Assembly (NCBI RefSeq): GCF_004786035.1
Contig: NZ_CP035088.1
Location: 3,942,001-4,006,000 of the forward strand
DNA length: 64,000 nucleotides
Source: Pseudomonas viciae
GTDB lineage: Bacteria; Pseudomonadota; Gammaproteobacteria; Pseudomonadales; Pseudomonadaceae
Direction: 5' to 3'
Shown here: one piece after another, positions 46,126 through 56,067 of the stretch
Layout: the number at the start of each line of letters is the position of its first letter
Numbering within the stretch: position 1 is the stretch's first letter
Translations under genes and position numbers: made by a program
The notes under the pieces: generated by a model
What the model saw: the letters and a program-made list of their open reading frames with translations, nothing else
Told to the model about the DNA's origin: nothing
The model's database searches: none

Positions 46126-46258
46126 TGTGGCGAGGGAGCTTGCTCCCGCTGGGGTGCGCAGCGCCCCCAGGCAGGTTGTATGTAGTCTGCCTGATACACC
46201 GAGGTGTCCGGTTTGGGGGCTGCTGCGCAGCCCAACGGGGATAAATCCCCTCGCCACA
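46126..46258. repeat. REP/REPIN-like inverted element
   Basis: The element begins TGTGGCGAGGGAGCTTGCTC and ends GGGATAAATCCCCTCGCCACA, with inverted ends TGTGGCGAGGG. Internal GCGCAGCGCCCC and GGGGGCTGCTGCGCAGCCC form further stems. It fills the gap between convergent genes. Confidence 0.75.
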
Positions 46259-46330
46259 AATGCCCTCGGCAACTGATACATCGCCACAGGTTTTTTGGCC
46301 TGACGGATTTCCCCTGTTTATCTTCAAGCC

Positions 46331-47506
46331 TCAGCCCAACTGTTGCCGCACGGCCAGTTCCACACCGCGGATTTCGGCGAGGCCCTTGAGGCGGCCGATC
46401 AGCGAGTAGCCGGGATTGCTTTTGCGGTGTTGATCATCGAGCAGTTGATGCCCATGGTCCGGCCGTAGCGGCAAGCGCGGGCCGCCTTCGCGTTCACGCC
46501 TGCGCTCCTCGGCCACCAAGGCACTGATAACCCCGACCATGTCAACGTCGCCATCCAGGTGATGGGCCTCGTGGAAGCTGCGCGGATCCGCTTCCCTGCG
46601 GGTTGAACGCAGGTGGGTGAAGTAGATGAACGGCGCAAACTGCTTGGCCATCGCCACCAGGTCGTTGTCTTCGCGCACGCCATAGGAACCGGTGCAGAAC
46701 GTCAGGCCATTGGCCGGGCTCGGAGCGGCGTCCAGCAACCATTGGGCGTCTTCGGCGGTGGACAGAATGCGTGGCAGGCCGAGCAGCGCCCGGGGTGGAT
46801 CGTCCGGGTGGATCGCCATGCGCACTCCCACTTCCTCTGCTACCGGGATCATCGCGCGCAAGAAATACCCCAGGTGTTCACGCAATTTCACCTCGTCGAT
46901 GTCGGCGTAGGTGCGCAGCAAGGCCCGGAAGTTCTCCAGGCTGTAGTGTTCCTCGGCGCCGGGCAGGCCGGCGATCAAAGTATTGACCAAGGTCTCGCTC
47001 TGGGCTGGCGTCAGTTGCTCGAAGTAGGCCTTGGCCTGTTGGATATCCTCGGCACGGTATTCGGCCTGCGCACCCGGACGCTGGAGGATGAACAGGTCGA
47101 AGGCGGCAAACGCGGTTTGATCGAAACGCAGCGCCCAGCCGCCATCCGCCAGCTCAAAGGTCAGGTCGGTGCGGGTCCAGTCCAATACCGGCATGAAGTT
47201 GTAGCACACGATATCGATGCCGCAGCTCGCCAGGTTGCGTACGCTTTGCTGGTAGTTGGCGATGTACTCGTCACGCCGCCCGCAGCCGCGCTTGATGTCC
47301 TCGTGCACCGGAATGCTTTCCACCACTGACCAGCTCAAGCCAGCGGCTTCGATCATCGCTTTACGCGCCGCGATGGCGTCCACCGGCCACACTTGGCCAT
47401 TGGGGATTTCGTGCAACGCGGTGACGATGCCGGTCGCACCGGTTTGGCGAACGTCCGCCAGGGAGATCGGGTCTTTGGGGCCAAACCAACGCCATGTCGG
47501 TTCCAT
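46331..47506 (-). CDS. uxuA: Mannonate dehydratase UxuA
   Basis: A 391-residue TIM-barrel, metal-dependent dehydratase. The N-terminus [20 protein letters not shown] is the standard UxuA opening, and it follows AGGAGA. Conserved [54 protein letters not shown], and DHGH near the end carry the metal and active-site residues. It converts D-mannonate to 2-keto-3-deoxygluconate. It is the last gene of the six-gene operon starting with kdgK, and the second mannonate dehydratase there, unrelated in fold to ManD. Confidence 0.94.
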   Translation of the reverse strand: MEPTWRWFGPKDPISLADVRQTGATGIVTALHEIPNGQVWPVDAIAARKAMIEAAGLSWSVVESIPVHEDIKRGCGRRDEYIANYQQSVRNLASCGIDIVCYNFMPVLDWTRTDLTFELADGGWALRFDQTAFAAFDLFILQRPGAQAEYRAEDIQQAKAYFEQLTPAQSETLVNTLIAGLPGAEEHYSLENFRALLRTYADIDEVKLREHLGYFLRAMIPVAEEVGVRMAIHPDDPPRALLGLPRILSTAEDAQWLLDAAPSPANGLTFCTGSYGVREDNDLVAMAKQFAPFIYFTHLRSTRREADPRSFHEAHHLDGDVDMVGVISALVAEERRREREGGPRLPLRPDHGHQLLDDQHRKSNPGYSLIGRLKGLAEIRGVELAVRQQLG

Positions 47507-47522
47507 GTTGTTCTCCTTTTTG

Positions 47523-48977
47523 TTAGTTGGGTGCGGCAAAGGTCTGCAAAAGGCTGCCGATGCCGTCGCGGGTCAGCGCGGTATAAGCATGTTGCACGGC
47601 CTCGCGAAGCGCCGGGCGCTCCGACAACGCGGCCGGGAAGACTTCGCCTAATTCGAGAAAGGCCTCCACCAACGATACGCCGTCGAAGCGCCCCGCCAGA
47701 TCGGCAAACGTTGCACTCAAAGGGTCGTCAACCACGTGCATCGGATGACCAGGCAACGGTTGCGTGCAGTAGTGAATCCATGCCGCAATGCCCAGCGCGG
47801 TACAGCCGATGCCTCGCCCTTGATCGAGCAAGTGCCGGGCGCCGAGCAACCAGCGTTGCGGCAGTTTCTGCGAACCGTCCATGGCGATCTGGCGCAGGCG
47901 ATGTTGCAGGCTGTCATTGGCAAAGCGCGCCTTCAGATCGCGGGCATACAGCGAAAGATCGATGCCCGCCGGCATGTCCAGGGTGGGCGCCGCTTCCTCG
48001 GCCATGTAGCGCTCGAAGAGCCGTGCCAGATTCGCGTCACTGACGGCGTCGAACACCGACTCATGGCCCGCCAGCAACCCCACATAGGCCAGCAACGAAT
48101 GGCTGCCATTGAGCATGCGCAGTTTCATCGTCTCGAACGGGCGCACGTCCTCCACCATTTGCACACCCTCCACTTCCCAATCCGGGCGTCCGAGGGGAAA
48201 GTGATCCTCGATCACCCACTGGCTGAAGCTTTCACAGACCACTGCCGCCGGGTCGTGACAGTCCAATTGTTCCAGCCGTCGAAAGGACTCGCCGTCCATC
48301 GCGGGCACAATGCGATCGACCATGCAGCTGGGAAACGCCACCTGTTGGTCGATCCACTGCGCCAGCGCCTCATCCTGCCTCGCCGCCAACGTGCTGACCG
48401 CCTGGCGGGTGCGTTGACCGTTGTCGGGCATGTTGTCACAGCACAACACGGTGAAGGCCGGGATGCCGGCGGCGCGGCGACGGCGCAGGGCCTCAAGGAC
48501 AATACCGGGGGCCGAGCGCGGCGCTTGTGGATGAGCGATGTCATGGGCAATCAGCGGATCTTCACTGCGCAGTTGCCCGGAGGATGGGCTCAGGCAATAG
48601 CCTTTTTCGGTGACGGTGAGGGTGACGATCTTCGTCTGCGGCGCAGCCATGCGCTGCAACAGCAGTTCCAGGTCGTGGCCGCCCTCGCCCACATACAAGG
48701 CCTGACGCAAGACCGCGATCTCGCGCAGCGTCACCTGCTCGCGGTCGCGGTACTCGGCCACATGGTAGCGACCATCCTGCTCGCGCAATTGATCGACCAA
48801 GGTGCGATTGGAGCGCAGGTTGGCGCTGCAAAGCCCCCAGTCACTTTCACCATGACGATTGAGATGGCGCTGCAGGTAGACCGCCTGGTGGGCGCGATGA
48901 AACGCGCCCAAACCCAGATGGACGATACCGATCTGCGCTGCAGCCCCGGTGGAGGGCGCTCGTTTCACAACAGGCAT
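47523..48977 (-). CDS. uxuB: Mannitol dehydrogenase family, fructuronate reductase UxuB-like
   Basis: A 484-residue NAD-dependent long-chain dehydrogenase. The Rossmann region reads [17 protein letters not shown]. The catalytic Lys is in the family signature [17 protein letters not shown] 48977 follows AAGGAG. In this operon it should reduce D-fructuronate to D-mannonate. Tagaturonate reductase (UxaB) is the same superfamily, and the window lacks another candidate, so it may serve both arms. Sixteen bases separate it from uxuA. Confidence 0.88.
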   Translation of the reverse strand: MPVVKRAPSTGAAAQIGIVHLGLGAFHRAHQAVYLQRHLNRHGESDWGLCSANLRSNRTLVDQLREQDGRYHVAEYRDREQVTLREIAVLRQALYVGEGGHDLELLLQRMAAPQTKIVTLTVTEKGYCLSPSSGQLRSEDPLIAHDIAHPQAPRSAPGIVLEALRRRRAAGIPAFTVLCCDNMPDNGQRTRQAVSTLAARQDEALAQWIDQQVAFPSCMVDRIVPAMDGESFRRLEQLDCHDPAAVVCESFSQWVIEDHFPLGRPDWEVEGVQMVEDVRPFETMKLRMLNGSHSLLAYVGLLAGHESVFDAVSDANLARLFERYMAEEAAPTLDMPAGIDLSLYARDLKARFANDSLQHRLRQIAMDGSQKLPQRWLLGARHLLDQGRGIGCTALGIAAWIHYCTQPLPGHPMHVVDDPLSATFADLAGRFDGVSLVEAFLELGEVFPAALSERPALREAVQHAYTALTRDGIGSLLQTFAAPN

Positions 48978-48994
48978 CAATACACTCCTTCTGT

Positions 48995-50287
48995 TCAGGG
49001 ATGGCTCAGGGCCGAAGCCGGTTGCGAGCCTTGTGCCGCCGAGTCACCGGTATTGACCACCACCAGGGGTTTTACATAGCGCGCCACACACACCGCACCG
49101 ATCACGGTCAACAGCCCTGCCAGCAGGAACGCACTGGTGAACGAACCGGTGAACTGCACCAGGAAACCGGTCAAGGTCGGGCCAACAATGCCCGAGGTGT
49201 TCGCCAGAAAGTGCATGAAGCCACTGACCCCACCCACCCGCGCCGCCGGGACGGTGTCCTGGATGATCGCCCAGTAAATAGCGCCGGTGAGGTAAAGGAA
49301 GAACACCGCCAAGGCCACAAGGGCGACCGCCGGATACAAGGTCTTGACCATACCGGCACAAGCGATACAGACAGCGCAGGCCAACAGGCACGTCACCAGC
49401 ACCACTTTGCGCGAGAACATCATCCGCCCGGTTTTCTTGAACACGAAGTCGGAAATGAAACCGCCCAAGGCCAGGCCGAGGAAACCCAGGACCCAGGGAA
49501 TGACCGTGGCAATGCTCATGTCCTTGACGTTCAGGCCGTGGGCCATGGTCAGGTAGCTGGGGAACCAGGTCAGGAAGAAGAACAACGTGTAGTTATAGGA
49601 AAAGAACGCCAGGGAGGTGAACAGCACCGTCGGTTGCTTGAGGTAATAGCGCAGCGGGAACACCGGTTGTGCCGCCAGCTCGCTTTGCCCCTCGGCTCGA
49701 AGAATCTCCTCGGCGCCCTCACCTTCTGGCCTTTCCTTGACGAACTTGAACCACACCGCCGCCCAGACCAGGCCAATCAGCATGATGATAATGAACGACA
49801 TTTTCCAGCCGTAGGTGACGGCGATAAAGCCCACCACGGGGCCGGAAATCGCCCCGCCCAGCGGCGTGCCGGACATCGACGTGCCAATCGCCCGCGCCCT
49901 GCGCTTGGGGGTGTACCAGTTGTTCACCATCTTGCTGGTGGTGACACTCAGCGGTCCTTCACCCATGCCGAACAGAATCCGGATGAGCACCAGCGAAGCG
50001 AAGCCCACTGTTAGCACGGTCAGGCCGCTGAACAACGACCACAACACCATGGCCAGCAGCAACGTGGTCTTGGCGCCGTAACGGTCGGCAGCCCAGCCCC
50101 CGATGAAGTTGAAGGCGGCATAGCCGACGAAAAAACTACTGAAAATCATGCCCATCTCACCCGTACTCAAACCGTAGTCCTTCTGGATGAAAGGGGCTGC
50201 CACAGACAATGCCGACCGGTCGAGGTAATTGATGACCCCTGCCAGGAACAGCATGATGATGATTAAGCTACGTCCTTGACCAAACAT
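48995..50287 (-). CDS. MFS hexuronate/aldonate transporter (ACS family)
   Basis: A 430-residue transporter with twelve predicted membrane helices. The first cytoplasmic loop GGWAADRYGAKTT is the MFS signature. The opening LAGVINYLDRSALSVAAPFI is typical for the anion:cation symporter group with ExuT, GudP and DgoT. GGGAGG precedes the ATG. It lies inside the operon between the dehydrogenase and uxuB, so glucuronate, gulonate or a related acid is the likely substrate. Confidence 0.9.
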   Translation of the reverse strand: MFGQGRSLIIIMLFLAGVINYLDRSALSVAAPFIQKDYGLSTGEMGMIFSSFFVGYAAFNFIGGWAADRYGAKTTLLLAMVLWSLFSGLTVLTVGFASLVLIRILFGMGEGPLSVTTSKMVNNWYTPKRRARAIGTSMSGTPLGGAISGPVVGFIAVTYGWKMSFIIIMLIGLVWAAVWFKFVKERPEGEGAEEILRAEGQSELAAQPVFPLRYYLKQPTVLFTSLAFFSYNYTLFFFLTWFPSYLTMAHGLNVKDMSIATVIPWVLGFLGLALGGFISDFVFKKTGRMMFSRKVVLVTCLLACAVCIACAGMVKTLYPAVALVALAVFFLYLTGAIYWAIIQDTVPAARVGGVSGFMHFLANTSGIVGPTLTGFLVQFTGSFTSAFLLAGLLTVIGAVCVARYVKPLVVVNTGDSAAQGSQPASALSHP

Positions 50288-50357
50288 GGTGGAGCCTCCC
50301 GCTTGTTGTGTTTATTCGGTGAGGGTGCCCGCACTCGGGCACGATAAGGTCGGAAGA

Positions 50358-51389
50358 TCAGTGGTGGGCGTTCGTCAGTTCCACCAGTACCTTTCGGGTT
50401 TGCTCGGGGTGTTTTTCGATCAGGTCGATGGCGCCAGGCATCTCGTCGAACGTGACGCGATGGCTGATCAGGTCCTGGACCTGCAACTGGCCGCTGGCGA
50501 TCAGTTCAATCACCCTGGGGAACTTGCGGTTGTTGAGCCGCGAGCCCACCAGGGTCAACTCCTTCTTGATCATTTCCAACTGCACCAGATCACTGGGCGT
50601 GGCATTGAAACCCAGCAGGCCGATGCGTCCGGCTGGCGAAGCGAGGCGCACCATCTGTGGCATCAGTGCCGGGATGCAGGCGGCGTCGACAATCAACGGC
50701 ACGCCTTCACCCTGGGTGAGTTCACGCATTGTGCTTTCGACATCGACTTGCTGGCCGTTGAGAGTCCGGCTCGCACCCAGTGCCCGCGCCGTCTCCAGGC
50801 GACTGTCGATGACATCGGTCACGGTGATGTCGGTCAGCCCCAGCGCCCGGGCCATCTGCACCAGGGTCAGGCCAATGACACCGGCGCCATAGATCAGCAC
50901 GCTGTCGCCCGGATGGGGCTGCATGCGATCGAGCACATTCAGGGCAATGGAATAAGGCTCTACCAGGGCCCCGTGGCTGAGGGACATCGAGTCGGGCAAG
51001 CGATGGGCATTCTCGGCCGGTACGCAGACCTGTTCACTGAAGCCACCGTCGCGATGCACGCCGATCACTTGCAGCCGTGTGCAGACATTCGGTCGGCCGA
51101 TGCGGCAGGGATAACAGGTGCCGCAACTGATCACCGGATCGACGCACACCCGGTCGCCCACCTGCAGGTGTTCGACGCCTTCGCCGACTTGCCGGATCAC
51201 CCCGGAGAATTCATGGCCGGTGACACGAGGGAAACGCACGAATGCGTTCTGCCCATGAATGATGTGCATGTCCGAGCCGCAGATGCCGGCGTAAGCCACA
51301 TCGACCTGGACTTCACCACGAGCCACCTGCGGTCCGTCGACCTCGGCCAGCCCGAACTCAAAAGGTGCTCTTACCTGGAACGCTTTCAT
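50358..51389 (-). CDS. Zinc-dependent aldonate 5-dehydrogenase, RspB-like
   Basis: A 343-residue medium-chain zinc dehydrogenase. Catalytic zinc ligands are in GICGSDMH and GHEFSGVI, structural zinc cysteines in [15 protein letters not shown], and the Rossmann loop is [15 protein letters not shown]. It directly follows the ManD gene, the same pairing as rspA-rspB. RspB-like enzymes are known to oxidise L-gulonate or L-idonate at C5, which would give D-fructuronate for UxuB here. The specific substrate is inference from context. Confidence 0.87.
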   Translation of the reverse strand: MKAFQVRAPFEFGLAEVDGPQVARGEVQVDVAYAGICGSDMHIIHGQNAFVRFPRVTGHEFSGVIRQVGEGVEHLQVGDRVCVDPVISCGTCYPCRIGRPNVCTRLQVIGVHRDGGFSEQVCVPAENAHRLPDSMSLSHGALVEPYSIALNVLDRMQPHPGDSVLIYGAGVIGLTLVQMARALGLTDITVTDVIDSRLETARALGASRTLNGQQVDVESTMRELTQGEGVPLIVDAACIPALMPQMVRLASPAGRIGLLGFNATPSDLVQLEMIKKELTLVGSRLNNRKFPRVIELIASGQLQVQDLISHRVTFDEMPGAIDLIEKHPEQTRKVLVELTNAHH

Positions 51390-51443
51390 CGGGTCACTCC
51401 TGGCGAGGACATCCGCCCCGCCGCTTGATGGGTTGGAAACGCT

Positions 51444-52655
51444 TCACCAATGCCAGAGCGTGCCGTCTTCAAGACGGTTGACCGGCAGACTGGCACGCTT
51501 GTAGGGGTACTGACGGGCGAGGTCTTCATCAATGTCGACGCCATGCCCCGGCGCATCGCCGGGCGTGAAATGACCGTCCTCGAAGCGATAGGCATGGGGG
51601 AAGACTTCTTCGATACGGTCTTCATGAGGCATGTGTTCCTGGATGCCGAAATTGGGCACCCACGTATCGAAATGCAGGGCCGCGCCCATGCACACCGGTG
51701 ACAGGTCGGTGGCGCCATGGAAACCAGTACGCACTTGGAACAGCGCGGCGAAATCGGCAATGCGCCGCACATGGGTGATGCCGCCGGCATGCACCAGCGT
51801 CGTGCGGATGTAGTCGATCAACTGTTCCTGGATCAACTCGCGACAGTCATGGATGGAGTTGAACACCTCGCCAACGGCCAGGGGCGTGGTGGTGTGCTGG
51901 CGGATCAGGCGAAAGCTCTGCTGGTTTTCGGCCGGCGTACAGTCTTCGAGCCAGAACAGGTTGTACGGCTCCACGGCCTTGCCCAGGCGCCCCGCTTCGA
52001 TGGGGGTCAGGCGATGGTGAACGTCATGGAGGATATGCAGGTCATCGCCAAAGCGCTCGCGCACGGCGGCAAACAGCTTGGGCACATAGTTGAGGTATTT
52101 GGCGGTGTCCCAGACGTGCTCGGCGGGCAGGTCGCTGTCGGCCGGCTCATAACGTTCGCCGCTGCGCTTGGCAACACCGTAGGTGGTGGCAATACCTGGT
52201 ACACCACATTGCACGCGCACGGCTTTGTAGCCCAACTCGACGTGGCGAGCGACTTCGTCCAGGCAGCCTTCGATGTCCTTGCCGGTGGCATGCCCGTAGA
52301 CCATCACCCGCTCACGGCTCTTGCCGCCCAGCAACTGATACAGCGGCATGTTCGCCGCCTTGGCCTTGATGTCCCAGAGTGCGACGTCAACGGCGGCGAT
52401 GGCGGTCATGGTCACCGGGCCACGGCGCCAATACGCACCGCGATACAGGTACTGCCAGATGTCCTCGATGCGGTGGGCATCGCGGCCGATCAGCGCGGGA
52501 AGGACGTGCTCTTCCAGATATGCGACCACCGCCAGTTCGCGGCCATTGAGCGTCGCATCGCCAATGCCATAAATGCCCTCATCGGTGACAATCTTCAGGG
52601 TGACCAGGTTGCGACCCGGGCAGGTAACAATGACGCGCGCTTCAAGAATTTTCAT
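51444..52655 (-). CDS. manD: ManD/RspA D-mannonate (or D-gluconate) dehydratase, enolase superfamily
   Basis: A 403-residue enolase-superfamily dehydratase. The ATG at 52655 gives the characteristic opening [16 protein letters not shown]. Metal ligands are visible as Asp in [11 protein letters not shown], Glu in WLEDCTPAE and Glu in [20 protein letters not shown] and [11 protein letters not shown] are conserved active-site regions. The family includes efficient mannonate dehydratases and low-efficiency members acting on D-gluconate or D-mannonate. A UxuA in the same operon suggests that this one may have a side function. It lies four bases after kdgK. Confidence 0.92.
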   Translation of the reverse strand: MKILEARVIVTCPGRNLVTLKIVTDEGIYGIGDATLNGRELAVVAYLEEHVLPALIGRDAHRIEDIWQYLYRGAYWRRGPVTMTAIAAVDVALWDIKAKAANMPLYQLLGGKSRERVMVYGHATGKDIEGCLDEVARHVELGYKAVRVQCGVPGIATTYGVAKRSGERYEPADSDLPAEHVWDTAKYLNYVPKLFAAVRERFGDDLHILHDVHHRLTPIEAGRLGKAVEPYNLFWLEDCTPAENQQSFRLIRQHTTTPLAVGEVFNSIHDCRELIQEQLIDYIRTTLVHAGGITHVRRIADFAALFQVRTGFHGATDLSPVCMGAALHFDTWVPNFGIQEHMPHEDRIEEVFPHAYRFEDGHFTPGDAPGHGVDIDEDLARQYPYKRASLPVNRLEDGTLWHW

Positions 52656-52659
52656 AAGG

Positions 52660-53652
52660 TCAAACCTGTGCAACAGAAGGAAATGAGGGCGTCCCCATGC
52701 TCGGCATCGCCGCTTGGGGGATCAGCGCACCTCGGTACTGGACAACCTGGGCCGCCAGGCGGTGGCCCCAGCGAGCGGCCTGCTCCGGGTCGCCGCCCTG
52801 CAGGCGGCAGGCCAGGTAAGCGGCGCTGAACGAGTCGCCGGCAGCGGTGGTATCGAGGACACGGGCAACGTGCTGGGCAGGCACTTCGAAACGGCCCGCC
52901 GGGCATTGGATCAAGCAGGAATCGGCACCGCGCTTGAGGGCAACTTCGCCGATGCCCTCTTGCGCGTAAGCACTGAACAAGGCCTCGGTGTCGCGGTAGC
53001 CGAACAGGATGGCGTCATCTTCCCAGGTGATCAGGGCCAGGTCGGTCAGGCGCAACAGTTCGCGATAGGCCTGCCGGGCCGCTTCAGGATTGGGCCAAAG
53101 GTGGGGACGGTAGTTGTTGTCGAAGACGATGCGCGTGCCGCCTTGCCTGGCCAGGTGCAAGGCCTGCATCAGGCGTTCACGGCCTTCGCCGCTGAGGATC
53201 GCCAGGCTGATACCACTCAGATAGATGTAGTCGTACTCGGCCAGCGCAGCCAGCATGGCGTCGGCCTCAGGCCCGTCGAACATGCGCCGCGCCGCCGCTT
53301 CCCCGCGCCAGTAGAGAAAACGTCGCTCACCGTGCAGATCGGTCTGGATGAAATACAGCCCCGGCAGCGCGTCTTCGATCACCCGTACATGAGCGTCCGC
53401 GATCCCTTCGGTTCGCCAGGAGCGGCGCATGGCCACGCTAAACGCATCGCCCCCCACGGCCGTCATGTAGTCCACGACCACTGCGCCACGGCTGCTCAAT
53501 CGCGCCAGATACACCGCCGTGTTGAGCGTATCGCCGCCGAAGGTCTGGGAGATCGAGGCGCCCGGTTCACCGCGCATCTCAATCATGCACTCCCCCACCA
53601 ACGCCACCTTCAACGGGCGGGCATGGGAGCCATGCACAAGTGTCATATCCAT
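52660..53652 (-). CDS. kdgK: 2-dehydro-3-deoxygluconate kinase KdgK
   Basis: A 330-residue PfkB-type kinase. The sugar-binding motif is [15 protein letters not shown] and the catalytic motif [15 protein letters not shown]. The opening [16 protein letters not shown] is the KdgK pattern (GECMIE). The ATG at 53652 is chosen over a GTG at 53658 and an ATG at 53646. It phosphorylates KDG made by UxuA, ManD and UxaA. It is the first gene of the six-gene operon, immediately downstream of a KdgR-type box. Confidence 0.93.
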   Translation of the reverse strand: MDMTLVHGSHARPLKVALVGECMIEMRGEPGASISQTFGGDTLNTAVYLARLSSRGAVVVDYMTAVGGDAFSVAMRRSWRTEGIADAHVRVIEDALPGLYFIQTDLHGERRFLYWRGEAAARRMFDGPEADAMLAALAEYDYIYLSGISLAILSGEGRERLMQALHLARQGGTRIVFDNNYRPHLWPNPEAARQAYRELLRLTDLALITWEDDAILFGYRDTEALFSAYAQEGIGEVALKRGADSCLIQCPAGRFEVPAQHVARVLDTTAAGDSFSAAYLACRLQGGDPEQAARWGHRLAAQVVQYRGALIPQAAMPSMGTPSFPSVAQV

Positions 53653-53677
53653 TGTCACGCGCCTTTTTTATGTTTTT

Positions 53678-53758
53678 AAAACGGCGTTTCATTTTTCTTT
53701 CAAGGCCCGAGTCTAGTCAGATTTATCGCCTCGTCAAGCAAAAATGAAACAGCGTTTT
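53678..53758. promoter_or_regulatory. Two KdgR-type operators, inverted
   Basis: AAAAATGAAACGCCGTTTT on the minus strand (53696-53678) and AAAAATGAAACAGCGTTTT on the plus strand (53740-53758) agree at 17 of 19 positions. Each is oriented toward its own gene, kdgK leftward and kdgR rightward. The TGAAACnnnGTTTT pattern is that of known KdgR boxes. Repression of both promoters and release by KDG is expected. Confidence 0.75.
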
Positions 53759-53807
53759 GTTCTGCTTGCGTATATCCTTGGGTTTTACTTTTCACGTTGG
53801 AGCCTTC

Positions 53808-54590
53808 ATGGACAACAGCGTCATCCCAAACAACGAGCTGGTGTCGGCGGTGGGCCGGACCATGGCCGTACTCGAGGCCCTGGCCGAGCATCCGGAAGAA
53901 AGCGGCGTCTCGGAAATCGCCAACAAACTGGACATGTCCAAGGCCACGGTTTATCGCTTTTTGCAGTCGCTCAAGGCGCGCGGATATGTGGTGCAGGATG
54001 CCGAGGATCGCTATCGTCTCAGCGTCCGTCTATTTGAGCTGGGCGCCCAGGCCCTACCCCACCTGGACATCGTCCGGGAAGCGGAGCCGGGCATGCGGCG
54101 GATCAACGAGCTGACGGGGGAGACGGTTCACCTGGGGATTCTTGATGAGGGCAGCATCGTCTACGTGCACAAGATCGACTCCAAGTACAACCTGCGCATG
54201 TACTCGCGCATTGGCCGGCGAGCGCCGCTGTACTGCACCGGCATCGGCAAGGTGCTGATGGCCTGGCTTGAAGAAGATGAGTTGCTCGCGCACCTCAAGG
54301 AAGAAAGCTTCGAGCGCCGCACAGCCAACACACTGACCAGCATCGAAGCCTATCTGGAAGAATTGGAAACCGTCCGCCGGCAAGGCTATGCCGAAGACCA
54401 TGAAGAGTTCGAAGACAACATGCGCTGCCTGGCGGCGCCGATTCGTGACCGCTTTGGTCACGTGATCGGCGGCATGAGCGTTTCATTCCCGTGTTTTCGC
54501 TTCCGGGAAGAACTGAAGCAGGATTACGTCAAGCAGCTGATGGAAGCCACGCAGCAGATTTCAGCTCAGTTGGGCTGGCACTCGCGTTGA
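53808..54590 (+). CDS. kdgR: IclR-family regulator KdgR
   Basis: A 260-residue IclR-type repressor starting at 53808 behind GGAG. The winged helix covers residues 10-80 (ALAEHPEESGVSEIANKLDM, SKATVYRFLQSLKARGYV). The effector domain follows with GETVHLGILDEGSIVYVHKI, YNLRMYSRIGRRAPLYCTG, and the C-terminal EEFEDNMRCLAAPIRDRFG. The YNLRMYSRIGRR line is nearly that of E. coli KdgR. It should sense 2-keto-3-deoxygluconate. Its 3' end overlaps the luxI 3' end by 25 bases on the opposite strand. Confidence 0.92.
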   Translation: MDNSVIPNNELVSAVGRTMAVLEALAEHPEESGVSEIANKLDMSKATVYRFLQSLKARGYVVQDAEDRYRLSVRLFELGAQALPHLDIVREAEPGMRRINELTGETVHLGILDEGSIVYVHKIDSKYNLRMYSRIGRRAPLYCTGIGKVLMAWLEEDELLAHLKEESFERRTANTLTSIEAYLEELETVRRQGYAEDHEEFEDNMRCLAAPIRDRFGHVIGGMSVSFPCFRFREELKQDYVKQLMEATQQISAQLGWHSR

Positions 54591-55171
54591 GTCTTACCAG
54601 CCACTGCACGGTGACGATAACCCGCCACATTGATCCAGAAAGGCACCACTGGAAACTCATTGACCATCTGCGGCCCCGCAATCCTGTGGGTGCTGACACC
54701 CATGCGCCTGAGCAGGCGCTCGTTTCCCGGCGCACTGAACGCAATCAACCGACGTGCGCCAAGGGTCTGCGCGACGCCGATGACCTTGCTCATCAACCAT
54801 GTAGTGTCGTGCCAGGCCCGCATGACCTGGGCCCGTCGCGACAGTGGACGCCGGCTGGCAAACCGGGACAGCTCCCAGACGGTGCTTGAGGACGGCAACG
54901 GCGTGTCACCCATCAACTGGGGAAACACCTCCCCCAACAGAAAGGGGCGATCGGTAGGAATCAAGCGTGCACACCCGACGATTTCCTGCCTGCTGTCGCG
55001 GGCCAGGACATACACCGTGTCCGGCCGATCGAAAGCATCCACCTCGAAGCCCTCGGCGCAGGGCAATGCCCAGCCGAGGCCCTTGACGAACACATCATAC
55101 CGATAGCGCGCCAGTGCCTTGAACAGGGCCGGGGACATCTCACTGCGGGTGCTGGCAATCACTTCGAGCAT
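54566..55171 (-). CDS. LuxI-family acyl-homoserine-lactone synthase
   Basis: A 201-residue synthase making an N-acyl-homoserine lactone from S-adenosylmethionine and an acyl carrier. All eight residues invariant in LuxI proteins can be placed: R24, F28, W34, D45, D48, R69, E100 and R103 (YRYDVF, GLGW, DAFD, CARLIPT, WELSRFA). The spacing is that of TraI/PhzI. The N-terminus overlaps the hydrolase gene upstream by 13 bases, so it is the last gene of a seven-gene leftward operon. The partner LuxR is encoded 7.8 kb away at 62960. Confidence 0.92.
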   Translation of the reverse strand: MLEVIASTRSEMSPALFKALARYRYDVFVKGLGWALPCAEGFEVDAFDRPDTVYVLARDSRQEIVGCARLIPTDRPFLLGEVFPQLMGDTPLPSSSTVWELSRFASRRPLSRRAQVMRAWHDTTWLMSKVIGVAQTLGARRLIAFSAPGNERLLRRMGVSTHRIAGPQMVNEFPVVPFWINVAGYRHRAVAGKTQRECQPN

Positions 55172-56067
55172 GGTCGAGCCTCCCCGGCACCGGAGGTTGA
55201 TATGAACCCGGTGATGGCCGCAACGACCTCCGCCCCCCGCTCAAGATAGGGCACATGCCCAGAGTCCTCGATGACCTGGCCACGGGCGTCGGGCAGTTGT
55301 TGGAGCAGGTCCTCCAGGGCGGCAGGCAGGAAGACCTGGTCATGCTGCCCCCAGATCACCAGCGTCCTCGAAGCGATCTGTGGAAGCCGCACGAGAAGTA
55401 CGTCCAGGCCTTCGCGGCGGAAATCCTCAATGGCCCGCTGCACCGCAGCAAACCGCGACCTGCCGCTGGCCGCCATGGCCTGCGCCAGGCGTCCTCGCAC
55501 TTGGGGTGGCCGCCTGAACACCAGGCTCCAGAAGCGCCTCATCTCCTCGACCGTACGATAGCCGAAGACATTTCCTTGCCCTTGCAGGCCGGCTTGCAAT
55601 GCCGGCCCCAGCACCGTCGGGCCGAGACCGGCAGGCGCCAGCAAGACCAGGTGACTGACGCGCCGGGGGTATTTCGCGGCATACAACCCGGCCACGCAAC
55701 CGCCCAAAGAGCTGCCGACCAGCACGAAGGGACCCTCGCCTACCGTTTCCAACAAATTCTCCAGCGCTGCCAGCAAGGCCTGCGGTCCGAAGCCCGCAGG
55801 CGGCTCGTACAAAGATTGGCCATGTCCCGGCAAATCGACAAAGACGCAAGGGTGATGGCGTGCCAAGCCCAGGATCGCAGGCCCCCACTGGTCCTTGCTG
55901 GCCCCCAAGCCATGAAGGATGACCAATGTCGGCCCCTTCTGACGCGCAGCGCTTTGCAGATAGGCCAAGCGCCCTTGCGCACTGGTGTGCCAGCGCAGTT
56001 TCAAACCGAACCGCCAGCGCTGAACCAGGCGCAAGGTGCTGAGCAACAGGCGATCAACGCTGTTCAT
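55159..56067 (-). CDS. Alpha/beta hydrolase
   Basis: A 302-residue alpha/beta-fold hydrolase. The oxyanion region is LHGLGASKDQWG, the nucleophile elbow GSSLGG, the acid GQHDQVF, and the His in EDSGHVPYLE. A lid with RRFWSLVFRRPP lies between. It has no signal peptide. It overlaps the exporter gene by 14 bases and luxI by 13, so it belongs to the biosynthetic operon. Release or hydrolysis of a thioester or ester intermediate is plausible. Confidence 0.88.
   Translation of the reverse strand: MNSVDRLLLSTLRLVQRWRFGLKLRWHTSAQGRLAYLQSAARQKGPTLVILHGLGASKDQWGPAILGLARHHPCVFVDLPGHGQSLYEPPAGFGPQALLAALENLLETVGEGPFVLVGSSLGGCVAGLYAAKYPRRVSHLVLLAPAGLGPTVLGPALQAGLQGQGNVFGYRTVEEMRRFWSLVFRRPPQVRGRLAQAMAASGRSRFAAVQRAIEDFRREGLDVLLVRLPQIASRTLVIWGQHDQVFLPAALEDLLQQLPDARGQVIEDSGHVPYLERGAEVVAAITGFISTSGAGEARPCSK

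Noticed and set aside
46126..46258. A small RNA gene between convergent genes
   Set aside because: The inverted ends and internal stems match REP-type repeats, and no promoter or U-tract terminator is seen.
47736..49079. A 447-codon open frame antisense to the UxuB-like gene
   Set aside because: The opposite strand has the mannitol-dehydrogenase signature and a good ribosome site; this frame has neither.
51717..52829. A 370-codon open frame antisense to manD
   Set aside because: The ManD metal ligands are all present on the other strand; the shadow frame is composition-driven.
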